A stretch of DNA of 64,000 bases, from NCBI GenBank assembly GCA_030280995.1, contig JASXTE010000005.1, forward strand, positions 31,137,501-31,201,500. Reading direction: 5' to 3'. The notes under the pieces were generated by a model, which was not told the DNA's origin, made no database searches, and was given only the letters and a program-made list of their open reading frames with translations. Made by a program: the position numbers and the translations under genes. Below are positions 20,090-31,690 of the stretch, piece after piece. The DNA is from Hemileia vastatrix. Lineage: Eukaryota > Basidiomycota > Pucciniomycetes > Pucciniales > Zaghouaniaceae. The first letter of the stretch is position 1, and every line of letters begins with the position of its first letter.

Positions 20090-21874
20090 ATGCATTTAAG
20101 TGAGGCATTATTTACAAAATGTGTAAGGGCATGCTTGGGGAAGGAGACATCCAAATGGGCTTTGTTACCATCTGAGAAGGTAGGAGATTGGGTGTTTGAA
20201 AATGTTTTAAACATATTGATCCATGGAAAACGGTTTACTACTTGTGAGCAACATGTTGGGAATTCTATGATTGAATTCTACTTTGGAAAAAATAGCCAGT
20301 TTGGGCATATTGATCAGATTAATAAGTCAATAAATGGGAATGAAGAGGTCTATTTAATTTTTAGTCCTTTTAAAGAGCTGATTTCAGAAGATACATCAAA
20401 GGATCCCTATGAAAATTTTCCACAAGTGCATGCCTGTTTAGTAAGGTTACAGAAAGCAGTCCAAATTGTGATTAAGCAACATGCCATCATTGGACATTCT
20501 GCAACTTTACAGCACAAAAGGGGAATGTTTGGAATTAAAGATGACGTCCTCACAGCTGTAGAATTGCAGAAATTGGTAAGTAATGATATTAATAAAATTT
20601 TATTTTTTTAATTAATATGTTTGGGATTATTTAGGCTTGGTGATAATTTGGAGAGTTTGCACGTTTTGTGGTAGATGCTCCAAACAGTTGTATGCAGGGT
20701 ATTAAATGAAAGTGATTGAGCTTCAATATTCATTAAGAGAATAGTAATAAGGGAATTTTACAAACTTTAGAATAACTGCTGTAATTGAGACATTTTTGTA
20801 GTAAATGTAAAAGATAATTTTGAAAGGAATTCAATTATTATATTTTTCCTTGTTTGCACTGAAAAAATGATATATATATTCAAATCAGTCTTGAAAAGTA
20901 TCAGAACATTTTTCAAGAAGCCAATAGCTCAAATTTTTCACTTTATTTTTTTGGTTAAAAAATTTTTCAATCAAATCACCATTAACAAATGTAACTGATT
21001 TATTTTTTATATTTTACATGTATAATTTCTGACTATTAATTTCCCTTCATCTGTTTATATACAGCTCAGAATGACTGATAGATTTGATGCAATGAATATT
21101 GAAAGTCCACAATTTGGTAGCTTTTGTGGTGGAAATAATGCTCCTCCTCACCATTCTGGTGATGGTTCAGGTTCTTATCCCCCTCAGCAACCTAGACCTG
21201 CTCCTCCTCAAGGTACAGCTCAAACTATGCCTCAGCCTCCAGAAGCATCTCATAGTCAACACAATTCTGGAACATCTGCTAACCCAAATCCTCGTGGCTA
21301 ACAATCAAATGTTACTCAGGAACAAACTTTACATTAGATAGGAGCAGATTGGGCTACTCAGTTGTTGAATCCATTTCTCACCACTAACGCACCACAACCA
21401 GCCTCTTCTACTCATTGTAGTACAAGTACAAGTGGAACTGGTATGTAATATATTTAGAGATCTTTTAAATTGTAAAATAAGCTTACTAATTTCAACTTAC
21501 AAAAATTTGAAGTTAACCCCACTCTAATACTTTGTGCTGCTGGTCAGCGGAGAATACTTGATGCTGAGTCTCAACAAAATGAGCGCAAATCACAAATGGT
21601 CTGGAGAATAGTTACAAGGAATGAAGTACCAAGGAGTTCTGATTCTCTTAACCAAAATATATATCACTTTTTGAAGCTCTGTTTAGGTGGACCAACTCTT
21701 ATATCTAATTTTTCTAATGCTCCAATGCCTGAAGAGCTTCACAATTGAAAAAATTGGAATGAATTTAAGCAAAAAACTGTGGAAATAGAATTAAGAGAGG
21801 TTCAACAAACACCAGACACACCTACAGCAGCTGATAGCCAATTTATTTTAACCAAAACTGCTGCATTCTCACGT
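20090..21874 (+). pseudogene. Gene X, 5' part, interrupted by element C
   Basis: I do not recognise this gene. The exon from ATG 20090 to 20575 encodes 162 residues (MHLSEALFTKCVRACLG...) and ends at a GTAAGT donor. An intron 20576-21064 ending TATACAG leads in phase to LRMTDRFDAMNIES and a Pro/Gln/Ser-rich linker. A second intron (from 21441, acceptor TTGAAG near 21511) keeps the frame into NPTLILCAAGQRRILDAES. Stops at 21299, 21334 and 21746 damage it. The reading ends TKTAAFSR exactly where the LTR of C begins at 21875, and the frame resumes after 36148. A multicopy rust family or a DNA transposon gene is possible. Confidence 0.55.
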
Positions 21875-22967
21875 TGTAGACAATCCTATAGTACTAGCTA
21901 CAGGCCTTGACCAAGGGAGTTGGAGAAAAACCAGAGAGAAAATCACCTGTCCCTCTAGAAAAATAGAGTGAGATTTACTTGCTAAAGTAAGTTGGTTCCT
22001 GTTTTGCTAAAGCTCCTGTTTAACACACTTGACTGCTTGATGAGCCAAGAAAGTAGTCCCCAGATAGACTACCAGACCAAAGAACTGAAATGTAGAACAA
22101 AGTCCACACCAGAGACAGCAAAGATACTTGATGTAGGCTGCAAATCCACACCAGAGACAGCAATAATACTTGCTATAGCTTGCAAGACTATAACAGAGAA
22201 AACAGTTGCCAAAGTTAAGTTAAATGAAGAACTTACTTGCAACAAACACAGCCAATTGTGGCCAGAAAACAGTGAAAACTGAGTGAGGAACAATGATATC
22301 ACCTCCGGATGGTTGTATGATGATTAAGGTTGCCCCAAACTGTCTTATTCACTATGTACACACAGACCACTAACTAAGAGCCCCTGCGCACCCACCAATC
22401 TGGCGCCTGTACCTGCCAAATTGCATAAAAAACCCTCCTGAAGCGCTCCCCAACCTCCTAAAACAGAGGCGGGAGGGCCTCCCAACGTCGGAGATGCCGC
22501 CTGAAGCGGCCCGGCCTCCCTGAAGCCAGAAAACCAATAAAAACCACTAATCTACTTAGAAAAATTAGCTACAACTACTAAAAACTTTAAAACACGGAAT
22601 TTCACTATAACAACATTGAGACATAAAATATAGAGAAAAATTAGCTCTATCCAATGGTACTAAGCACTTAACCCTAAGACTTAAGGTTAGCCCGTAAAAC
22701 ACAAAAAACAAAATTAAACAGCAATCTTTTATAAATGAAAAATGAGGAAATGACTTCTTAAAACTTAGAATATGAACAATGTCTTCAAGACATAAAATAT
22801 AGAGAAAATCCAGGGCTATCCAATGATAGTACCCACATACCCCCAGACCCAATATCCACAGAATAAAAGCAGAAAAATACCCAATTCCTTAACAGATGTC
22901 AATTAAGACATGCACAAACAGCGCCAAATCACACAACAAAGGCCCCTGCCAATGTTGGAAGACCACA
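21875..22967 (-). repeat. 3' LTR of element C
   Basis: On the minus strand it runs from TGTGGTCTTCC to GATTGTCTACA. About 20 differences to the 5' LTR at 35057-36148 were counted over 1093 bp, so the insertion is fairly recent. An identical 96-codon frame occurs in both LTRs (21992 and 35174) but has no protein features and is not called a gene. Confidence 0.92.
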
Positions 22968-22980
22968 TCCTCCCTCCAAT
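22968..22980 (-). promoter_or_regulatory. Polypurine tract of element C
   Basis: On the minus strand ATTGGAGGGAGGA directly precedes the 3' LTR. Element D has the identical 13 bases before its 3' LTR at 62802-62814. This is the plus-strand priming site of the family. Confidence 0.85.
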
Positions 22981-23015
22981 TGAGAATGTCCGCATTCTTT
23001 CTTCATCTAACCACC

Positions 23016-23660
23016 ATGTTTAACCTTATTCCCAAATCTGCCTCTGAAATGGGCCCCTGCCAATACTGCATCGACAATAATTTAATCTGCACCATGACAC
23101 CACCTGTCCATCCATACAGAACGTCCTGCGATGTCTGCCAATCTAGAAAGAAGACCTGCCACAGACCTGGTCCACTTTCTTCCGCAACAGATTCACCTTC
23201 ACCTCAACCTGGTCCTTCTTCTGCCAGCACCAAAAGATCTAGGCCATCCATCCTGATACCCAGATTAATCAAAAAACTCCACCCTTCCCAGAAGAGTGCC
23301 ACAACCCATAAAACAACTAGTTCCACCATCCCTGGTCCATCTGATGGTAAAGAACATTCATTTCTTCCTTCAACTTTAAAACTGATAACTTCTCAGTTAC
23401 TCCCTCTTCTGATAGTGATGATAACAATGTAGGATCCATTGCACCACCAACACCAACACACTTTCCCACTATCAGGGCCAAGTTCCAGCAACACACATCT
23501 CAACAGAAACAACTTCTGCTTCACTACTTCCAATCCACTCCTGCTAGAGATCACAGACATTGAGAACAGAAGACACCTCATTCACCAGTTCAAGGCTAAT
23601 TCTGAACACTTCATTTCATCTCTTGATTCCCTCTGTAATTCCACTAGTACTTGAGCTTGA
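23016..23660 (+). pseudogene. Antisense gene copy 1 with Zn2Cys6-like pattern
   Basis: An ATG at 23016 in a good context (CCACCATG) opens 138 codons to a stop at 23430. Two half-clusters of the form C-x2-C-x6-C are visible: CQYCIDNNLIC and, 17 residues later, CDVCQSRKKTC, the second with a basic SRKK patch. Fungal Zn2Cys6 factors have the same two halves, usually with a shorter linker and the basic half first. A Ser/Pro-rich tail follows. It runs antisense to element C and starts only 36 bp beyond its polypurine tract. A second, longer copy starts at 24406. Function unknown; DNA binding is inference. Confidence 0.5.
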
Positions 23661-23699
23661 TTCAGAAAAGAAAAATTGACCACACCCTCTATAGGATGT

Positions 23700-24260
23700 A
23701 ATCACAAACAACCCTCAGTTTTAAGTCTTGGGGGACCATCCTCATTTTATAGTCTTGGGGGACTCAAAAACCTCAGTTTAAAGTCTTGGGGGACTCAAAA
23801 ACCTAAATCATAAGCCCAGAACCAGAGATCAACCACATTAAGACACAGAGAAAAAACTAACATTCTGGGATAATTGTGAATAGAGATGCCAGCCAATTAA
23901 TTACCCCCAAACTTGCCTTTGCTAAATTCGGAGGCTCCCCCTGTGGTTACCCTCCACCAATATTTCAAAACCAACTCCAACAACAAAACCCTTTTTCCTC
24001 AGTTTATAGTCTTGGGGGACTTACAACCCTCAGTTTAAAGTCTTTGGGGACTAAACCAACAACAATCCTCAGTTTAAAGTCTTGGGGGACTAACACAGTG
24101 CTCAGTTTAAAGTCTTGACGGACTAGTCTTGATAAAATCTTGAAACCAGCCAGTTTAAAGTCTTGGAGGACTAACAGAAATCAGATTTCAGTTTAAAGTC
24201 TTGATGGACTGATCTTGATACCATAGATTTTTCAGTTTAGAGTCTTGATGGACTGACGGA
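23700..24260. repeat. Cluster of CAGTTTAAAGTC...GGACT repeats
   Basis: About ten copies of a 22-bp unit, CAGTTTAAAGTCTTGGGGGA with final CT, lie near 23709, 23746, 23771, 23998, 24026, 24066, 24099, 24149, 24187 and 24231. Two more occur at 26629 and 26892 with CAT in place of CTT. The reverse complement appears twice in the 3' region of D (61558, 62322). A hairpin module (23867-23908) lies inside the cluster. Spacing is irregular, 25-230 bp. Confidence 0.85.
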
Positions 24261-24405
24261 ATTTTGCATAAAATAGACGCAGCCAATTTCATGCAGCACA
24301 CCTCTACAGCCAACCTGCTGAACTTCCACCTTCACTTCATCATCTACCCATCACTGACAAAAATCTCCTCCTATCCCTTTTCATCATCTTTTCTCACCAC
24401 AGATC

Positions 24406-25957
24406 ATGGCTGAATCTCCTGATGTTAACCCTTCTACTCTCCCTTGCTTCACTACTCCCAAGGACTATGCCTGCAAACAGTGCATCCAAATGTGCAGACC
24501 TTGCACATTCACTCTTCCAAATCCTGAATCCAAATTCTACAACAGGGCTTGTGATTCTTGCTATTCCAAAAAAAAAAGATGTGACAGAGACGCCAACTAC
24601 CCTATTCCTCCGCCTTCTCCTTCTCACAAATACATCTCCAGATCCCCTACCAGATCCCCAGAGCTTGGTCCTTCCTCTTCCTCTCTATCTTCTGCTCCTT
24701 CCAGAAGATCCAGAAGCTCAGCTTCCTGCACTCTTCCCAAAATACCAGCCTTAGCTTCCCAAGAAACTGCTTTTATCTCCGCCAAATTAGATCCAAAAGC
24801 TTCAAAATCAACTCCAAGGCTTCTAGACCGCTTCCAGGAGGCCCGCCCGCCTCACTAAACAGTGAAAATCAGGGCCAAAACCTCCAAAAACGGCCAGAAA
24901 ACAGCCAAATTCATCCAGACAACAACAACAACTCAACCCAACTACCTCCTACTGCTCCCAGAGCAATGCAACCCACCCTTCCAAAGTCCAAAAGCACCAA
25001 AATTTCCCAGATTTCTAAGAGACCTGCCAGAGAACCCCAAGAAGAAACCAGAACACCACACACTGCACCCAAACAACAACTTTGTCCCCAACTAAGACAA
25101 AGAAACTAAACCTCTCCTCTGTCAGACAACTACTCTTCTGACAGTTCCATCTCTTCAAATTCTCCATCCAGAAGAGAGCAGTCTGCTTCCAAATCCCCCT
25201 CTCCTGCTCCATCCTTTAACAATCCTGGTACCCCATCACCAGCACCTCCTCCAGCTGAATCCAACAGAAATAACAACCACAACAACCACAACAATCTCAC
25301 TGCTCCAACTAGGCCCCAGGAGCCTCAGCATCCCAGTTCACCTTCTCAGGATCCTTCAGAGGAAGACCATGAGAATCCATATCTTTCCCTAGTTGATCCA
25401 CCCACTATGACCATAACAAAATTGTCAGAGATCCAAATCCCAGCTGCTTACAGATTTGATGAGCTTCCAATCTGTAAGTACCAAATTAATTATTCCATTT
25501 CTTCAACAAAAATAATTACTGATCCAATTCTTCTTGTCTAGTTGGCACCCCTCCTCCTGAATCTATTATTGGAGTTGGCTAACCTCTTGAAACTTCTTTG
25601 ACCCTGGATTATGGAGACATGAAGAAAAACCTAAGCACCATGTGTTCCAACATGCTAAAAGCCTTTGCCCTCCATGGACCTTTGAATGAATTTGAAAAAT
25701 CCCTGAGAAAGCGCCTACTGGACAACCACTGGAAAATGTCTAGGATCATTAAACACACCCTCCAGCACTCCATTCCTGCCTCTTCTTCTTCCTCCTCTGA
25801 ACTTCCCTCTAATCCAATTCCTGACCATTACAATCCCTATCATCTCTCCAGCAGGATGCACTTCAAAGAACACAGTGCTACCCACAATCTCAACAAAAAA
25901 CAAAAATGTCATCACAATCCGGACCAGCCTCCAGAAGCTTTATCATCCAGACAATGA
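24406..25957 (+). pseudogene. Antisense gene copy 2 with Zn2Cys6-like pattern and intron
   Basis: ATG 24406 begins MAESPDVNPSTLPCFTTPKD. Two C-x2-C-x6-C halves follow: CKQCIQMCRPC and CDSCYSKKKRC, the second strongly basic. The rest is Ser/Pro/Asn-rich. Frame is lost after the stop at 24856, and similar composition continues in another frame to RFDELPI at 25470. An intron 25473-25541 (GTAAGT...TGTCTAG) joins this in frame to GTPPPESIIGVG and, after one TAA, to a helical C-terminal part (DMKKNLSTMCSNMLKAFALHG). Splice signals and start are on the plus strand, so this is a true antisense gene within C, now broken. No counterpart exists in D. Confidence 0.55.
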
Positions 25958-27170
25958 GCTCCTGCGAAAAGATTAGAAACATAATAATAATATAAAACAA
26001 TTAATAAAAATAATTTCAGAATTTTTTTTTTTTAAAATTCTAATATATTAAATTAAAAATTTATAAATAAAATGAAATAAAATAAATAAAATAAAATATA
26101 ATATAAAAAAATAATACAAATGGTATCCCCCAGCCAATTGATGAGCTGATCCCCTGATACCTTACCCACATCCAAGTGCACCTTGATGTGGATACACAAT
26201 TAATTCTTTTAAATGGTTAACAGAAAACAAAATTCAAAAAATTTAGAAATTCAGAGAATAATAAAAAATAATGAAACACAGAAACACATGAAATAAATAA
26301 TAAATAAAAATAAAATAGCATTGCCCGGCCAATTGATGAGCCTTTTCCCACCAATGCTTGCCCACATCCAGGTGACCCTGATGTAGTAACACCCTATATT
26401 TTTGATTTTATAATTTTAAACAACCCCCATAAAAAATTAAAAGAAAAAAAGAGAAAAAAGAAAATAATATAAAAACTGCTATCTAGCAAAAATGGTCCAA
26501 TAAGGGAAAGTCCGATCCATAGAAATGATCACTGGGTGGGCTCCCTCCAATAAGTAAAAATGATGGGAGACCACCAGTGATCCACCACCAATCTGAAAGA
26601 ACCAAAGATAAAGAAGCCAGTCCCAAACCAGTTTAAAGTCATAGTGGACTTGAAACCTGAATAATTAACAACAGAACAAGAATTCAACTAGGAAAAACAA
26701 AACACATGAGACAGACATTCTGGGGTAACTGTTCTACAGAGCAGCCAGCTCATCAGTTACCCCAACACTTGCCACAATAAAATCTAGAAGCCCCCCCTGG
26801 GTACCTTCTAACCAACAAAACACAACATCCAACACAATAAACCAAAACCAATAAAAGTGAAGAGTCCGGCACATGAAAACCAAAGGAATTTCCAGTTTAA
26901 AGTCATAGAGGACTTAAACCTGTGAAAATAAACCAATACTAGGGTTCAACCAAATTAAGAGAAAGGGTTGGAAACAGACAATCTGGGGTAACTGTTGATA
27001 GAGCAGCCAGCCCATCAGTCACCCCCACACTTGCCAAGACAAAATCTAGAGGCCCCACCCATGGGTACCCTCTAAAAAAAGTTTCCAACAAACAGATGCA
27101 TAGCATCACCACAAAAAATAAAAAAAAACCAAGATTAAAGAATGGTCCGTAGTTAATCCTCATTGCGGAG
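25958..27170 (-). repeat. Element C 3' noncoding cassette of hairpin modules
   Basis: Three kinds of module shared with element D lie here. Type alpha: 10-bp stems GGGGTAACTG with CAGTTACCCC at 26722-26763, and a wobble variant at 26985-27025. Type beta: a 58-bp inverted repeat at 26526-26583 starting TGATCACTGG. Type gamma: 26119-26190 with ATCCAAGTGCACCTTGAT, and a decayed copy at 26320-26390. Two CAGTTTAAAGTC units are interspersed. The rest is A-rich simple sequence. No gene was seen. Confidence 0.8.
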
Positions 27171-27472
27171 TCAATCTTCTTCATGCCTAGTGCCTCTGGG
27201 ATAAAACCTCTTCACTTGGTCTGCAGCCACCCTCTTTTTCAAGACTGCACCATCCAACTCTTCCAAAACATAAGAACCTCCAGACGCCTGAGATCTGACT
27301 CTGTAAGGTCCATTCCATCTGTCAGAAAACATTTTCCCCCACTGACTCTCCAAACTTCTATTATACACCAAAACCAAAAAACCAGGTTTCAAGGGATTCC
27401 TGAGTCTATGAGCCAACTTCTTGTCCCAGTACCTGACTGATTGATTCCTAATCTTCATCATTCTAGAGTATG
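27171..27472 (-). pseudogene. Element C integrase C-terminal part
   Basis: On the minus strand this reads MKIRNQSVRYWDKKLAHRL, then a GPY-type domain (FSDRWNGPYRVRSQ) and LKKRVAADQVKRFYPRG before the stop. It is the continuation of the integrase piece at 28660-30545, separated only by the solo LTR. D has the same residues uninterrupted by an LTR. The GPY/F domain takes part in integrase multimerisation. Confidence 0.85.
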
Positions 27473-27477
27473 CCTTC

Positions 27478-28654
27478 TGTCAGTATAGTCTAGTATATAA
27501 GTATGATATAATAGTGTTATTTTATGGTCCTACTACTTATTTATAAATGATTTAGTGATTAAACCTCAGGGGAAGACTAATAGAATAGTTATACTCAAAT
27601 AAAACTCACAATACTTGGATTTAAATGCGTGCTAGTGGTGGAAAATAGAAGAATAAAATATAGTTATAGCTTTTATAAAGATAATATCAATTTATAAGGG
27701 CTTTATAATATATTTCTGAATACTAATAATTGTATTGTAGTGTTTGTTTGAAGTGTAGTAATTGAATGATGATAATAAACCGTCAAAATCCCTCCTTACT
27801 TATACCCAAATCCACTGGAGTACACAGACCTTCAATCCAGATGATGTCACTGCTATCCCCGGCAATTACAGCACTGTGAGGGCCCATCACCTCCCCATGG
27901 CGTCCACTTCAAGCAGTTTCAACACCCAGACCTCCAGTAAGGACCCTCCATCACTATTAATAATAACACAGAGTCATACCATAAATAGAAAACCCAGATA
28001 AAAGCGGATACCATAAAGAAACAGGTAAAATAAATAATCAAAAAGAGATTTAATGAAACTAAAAGCATATAAAGGAAACAAATAAACTGTCAAAGCCCTC
28101 AATAACATCCTCAAGCATCCACATTAACCCAGAAACATCCTTCCAACCCATAAATCCGTGAATAACCATCCAAGGAAGTAATTTTAGTTGTCCAAACTGG
28201 GTGTATGCGCCTGATATAGGTGTCTATGCTTCTGTAGGCGTTGTGAGTCCACTGATTTCGTCCATATGACCTAAAATAAGCAGAAAAACAAAGGTTATAG
28301 GCTATTAAGGGGCTAAAACCCACTTATATACCTAAATATACATAATATACTGCATATTTCACTGAATATGAGATTTATGTATACATATAAGCTTATGTAT
28401 GTCAATAATTACTTCATATCACTTAAGATAAGTATATTATGACTCCATTAACACCTTAATAAGTATTATTAGGCCATGGATAAGCTATTTAAACTATTAT
28501 AAATTATATAATAGAATAATAATTATATATATATATAATAAAATAATATATATTATTATTTTAACCTTATTTTTAAGATATAAGCTTAATCTAGTTAAGG
28601 TTATCTTATTTTAAGCATAAGAAATACTCAGTCCTAAGGATATTTAGGCTGACA
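27478..28654 (-). mobile_element. Solo LTR, TGTCAGCC family, inserted in element C
   Basis: The 1177-bp sequence has TGTCAG/CTGACA ends and is flanked by CCTTC on both sides (27473-27477 and 28655-28659), a perfect 5-bp duplication. Read on the minus strand it starts TGTCAGCC, like the LTRs at 4931 and 39829, and has a TATA-like GGTATAAGTAAGG near plus 27800. Its outer end is repeated at window position 16-107. No internal coding part is present, so it is a recombined solo LTR. Confidence 0.93.
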
Positions 28655-28659
28655 CCTTC

Positions 28660-30545
28660 TCTTGACATTCCTCTCTACATTCCAACTGTTGCATCCTGGA
28701 ACAGAGCAAATCTTCTGTTGAGTGCACGTCATCCGAATCAATTCCAAGATAAGAGACAGCTTCCAAGTCCACTGGTAGAACGGCTTTCTGACCAAACATT
28801 AACTCATAGGGAGAATAGCCAGTTGTCCTCTTCACAGTGACCCTATCAGCAAATAACACCAAGGGTAAATAATGCCTCCACTTTTCAGAACTATCTCCAC
28901 ACATCTTCACCAAAGCATTCTTGATAACTTGATGGCTTCTTTCAACCATGCCTTCAGCTTCAGGATAATAAGGTGTAGCCACTCTAGCTTTAGAACCAAC
29001 ACTAGCCACAGCTTCTTTAAATTCAGCACCAAACTCTGGCCCACCATCAACAGTCACCAACTTCATCAACCCATACCTATAAATCCACTCCTTCTTCAAA
29101 AACTCTGCCACATTCTTGGCAGTCAAATTAACCAGAGGCACTGCCTCAAGCCAACCAGACAAATCATCCCTAGAAACAATCAAGTATTTATACCTGCCCT
29201 CTTTAATATGGACAGCATCCAGACTGACCCTTCCAAAAACAGTTGATTCACCAGTAGCACGGCCCACCTCTTTAGGTTTCAAGTGACTTCTTCTTTGACA
29301 TTCTTCACAAGATTGAACCCAACCCTGCACAGCCAACTTCATACCTGGCCACCAAAATCTGTCTGCTACTCTTCTATAAGTCTCCCCAAAGCCTCTATGA
29401 CCAAGGTCTTCATGCAAAGACTTCAAAACCAATTCTTGACCCTTCTTCTGAGTCACCACCACTTGAGGATTTGGATGTCTCCTCCTCATCAACCGCCTTC
29501 CTGACACATAAAATCCAGGACTCTTTTTCTTGATTGCCAACCAAGTATCATCATCACAACTATCTGGCCTCTCCAAGGTCAACAGGTATTCCACCAAAAT
29601 AAAATAAAACCCAGACTGACCCCAGGTCTCATCTTCAAAATCCAACAAAAAAACATCCAAAGGTACAATTCTGTCACCAAAATCACCAGTGTGAACATGA
29701 GCCAATTGAGCAGCCCAACCAGGACACCAATCCTTAAATTTTGGCACATCCTTCTCTTTCCACAAAACTTTTTGAGAATCCAGTTCACTAACAAAAACAA
29801 CCTTTTCCAATTTTGAGCTGTCCCAAACAACAATTCCATCTTCATCAACAAAAACATCCTGATCACCAGAATCAAGATCAGATCCAGCCAGTTTAGCCTC
29901 TTGGGGGAGGTCAGAAAAATCTTCAGCACCCTTTGTGCTGGCCCTAACCACTGGAACATCCTCATCAAACTCTTCAGCCTCAGAATCTTCATCTGTAGGT
30001 GGCCTCCTTGATAATCCATCAGGCATAGTAAAAGTTTTACCTGGTTTATGTACCAGGTCAAATAAAAAAGGTTGAATAAATGCCACCCACCTAGTCATTG
30101 GAGCATTTGGAAGACTAGGTGTATTGATCATCTGAACCAAAGATTTTGCATCCACATGCAGCTCAAAATGCTGCCCCCACAAAACCGTCTGTAGCTTCTT
30201 TAAAATTTTAGCTACACCACACAATTCCAACTTAGGTTTATAATACCTAGATTCCACCTCATTAAACACCACAGACTCATATCTTACTGGCCTGACCCTC
30301 CCAGTCTTATCCTCCTGGGACAAAACAGCACCAGCAGCAATATAACTTGAGTCCACTTCCAGATAAATTTTTCCAGCACCAACACCATAATCCAACTTGT
30401 GAAGAACAATGTCTTCACCAACAACCTTTTTCAACTTCTGAAAAGCCTCTTCACACTCTTCAGTCCATTCCCAATCTGCATCTTTTCTGGTCAACCTCCT
30501 TAAAGGTGAAGCCAACAATGAAAAATCCTTAATAAAAATCCTGAC
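28660..30545 (-). pseudogene. Element C RNase H and integrase
   Basis: About 620 codons are open on the minus strand. RNase H shows IYLEVDSSYIAAGAVL, KLELCGVAKIL and LHVDAKSLVQMI, with MPDGLSRRP at its end. Integrase has the zinc finger (LHEDLGHRGF, CEECQRRS) and an intact D-D-E core: D in VSLDAVHI, D in TVDGGPEFG, E in EGMVERSHQ. The frame changes relative to RT around 30530-30545, and the solo LTR cuts the C-terminus at 28659. Apart from these two lesions this is the best preserved integrase in the window. There is no chromodomain. Confidence 0.88.
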
Positions 30546-31690
30546 ATAAATCCCCTGACTTCAGTAGTATTTTTAGGCCTTGGCCATGACTGGATTTTAT
30601 TAATCTTCTTCTTCACCATAATTATTCCTTCTTTACATACCACATGACCCAGAATTTCCAAAGCAGGAACACAACAACAGAATTTTGACCCTGAAATAGT
30701 CAAACCAGCCTCTTCAATCCTGAACAACACTCTCTCTAGAGTTATTGCATATTCCCACACAAACCTCCTTATGCCAGGGTTCTCCGCTAACACCTCATTA
30801 CCATAATCAGTCGATGGTCCTTTAATTCCACCATCATCAATAAAAATACCAGCATGAGTAGGAACCTCATCCTGCAAAATCCAAGCCATCTGTGCTTGAT
30901 AAACTGCCACTGAATTAGTTGCTCCTTGAGGCAACCTAGTGAGCTGAAATCTTCCCAAAGGAGTCTCAAAAGTTGTGAGAGGCCTTGAATCCGTATGGAG
31001 TTCCCTCTCATCATAACCACCCATAATATCACCCAAACCATAACACACCCTTCCAGCGAAAGCTTCAACAAAATCTTCTGCACTTGGTAGCATACCAGCG
31101 TCCTCGATATTGACTCTATTCAAGGCTCTAAGATCATGAACCACCCTCAAATTTCCATTCTGCTTCTTTACACAGAACACCAGACTTGAGTAACTGGATG
31201 TCGATTGTTTGTATAAGCCAGTCTTGACTCTTTCCCTAACAATCTCTACAAAATCCTCTCTAATAGCGGCTGGAATTGGAATAGGTTTGATTTGCCAAGG
31301 TTCATGACAAACCACAGGAATCAAGTAAGGTTCCCCATAAGAGTGCTTCAATACACCCCTTTCCTCCTCAACAAACGCCACAGCTTTTTCCCTTAGCACA
31401 ATAACGTGCAACAACAACTTCTTTTCTTCTAGAGACAACCACCCATCAGGACCAAAATTAACAACTTTCAACCTTTCCATGGTCACCCTAGCCGTCTCTA
31501 CAAATTCTGGAGGATTCTTCACCAAATGAGTACAGTATGGATCTCTCGACAAAGGAGGTCTCTTCAAAGGTGGATTCAAGCCCACAGGCATAGGCTCATT
31601 GACAGGCCTAATCTTCTGCGCTACCTTCTTATGCTTTGACGCTCCACCTTCAACTAGAGGGATCTTCAGGAAATCTTCACCACCAGACCT
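30546..31690 (-). pseudogene. Element C reverse transcriptase
   Basis: The open frame on the minus strand contains GEPYLIPVVCHEPWQIKPIP, the finger motif VFCVKKQNGNLRVVHDLRAL, the first catalytic Asp in YGLGDIMGGYDE, TRLPQGATNSVAVYQ and the catalytic GIFIDDGGIKG (F-I-D-D). The thumb has CVPALEILGHVV and KINKIQSWPRPKNTTEV. All catalytic residues are present. Frame is lost just after NTTEVRGF near 30545. A lead-in region (KRPPLSRDPYCT, VNFGPDGWLSLEEK) of unknown function is conserved in B, C and D. Confidence 0.88.

Noticed and set aside
21992..22282. 96-codon frame, identical at 35174-35464, as a conserved gene
   Set aside because: It lies within both LTRs of element C and is identical only because the LTRs are. 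The peptide has no domain-like features.
29579..30061. 160-codon frame in another minus-strand phase over RNase H and integrase
   Set aside because: It is out of phase with the recognised RNase H and integrase residues.
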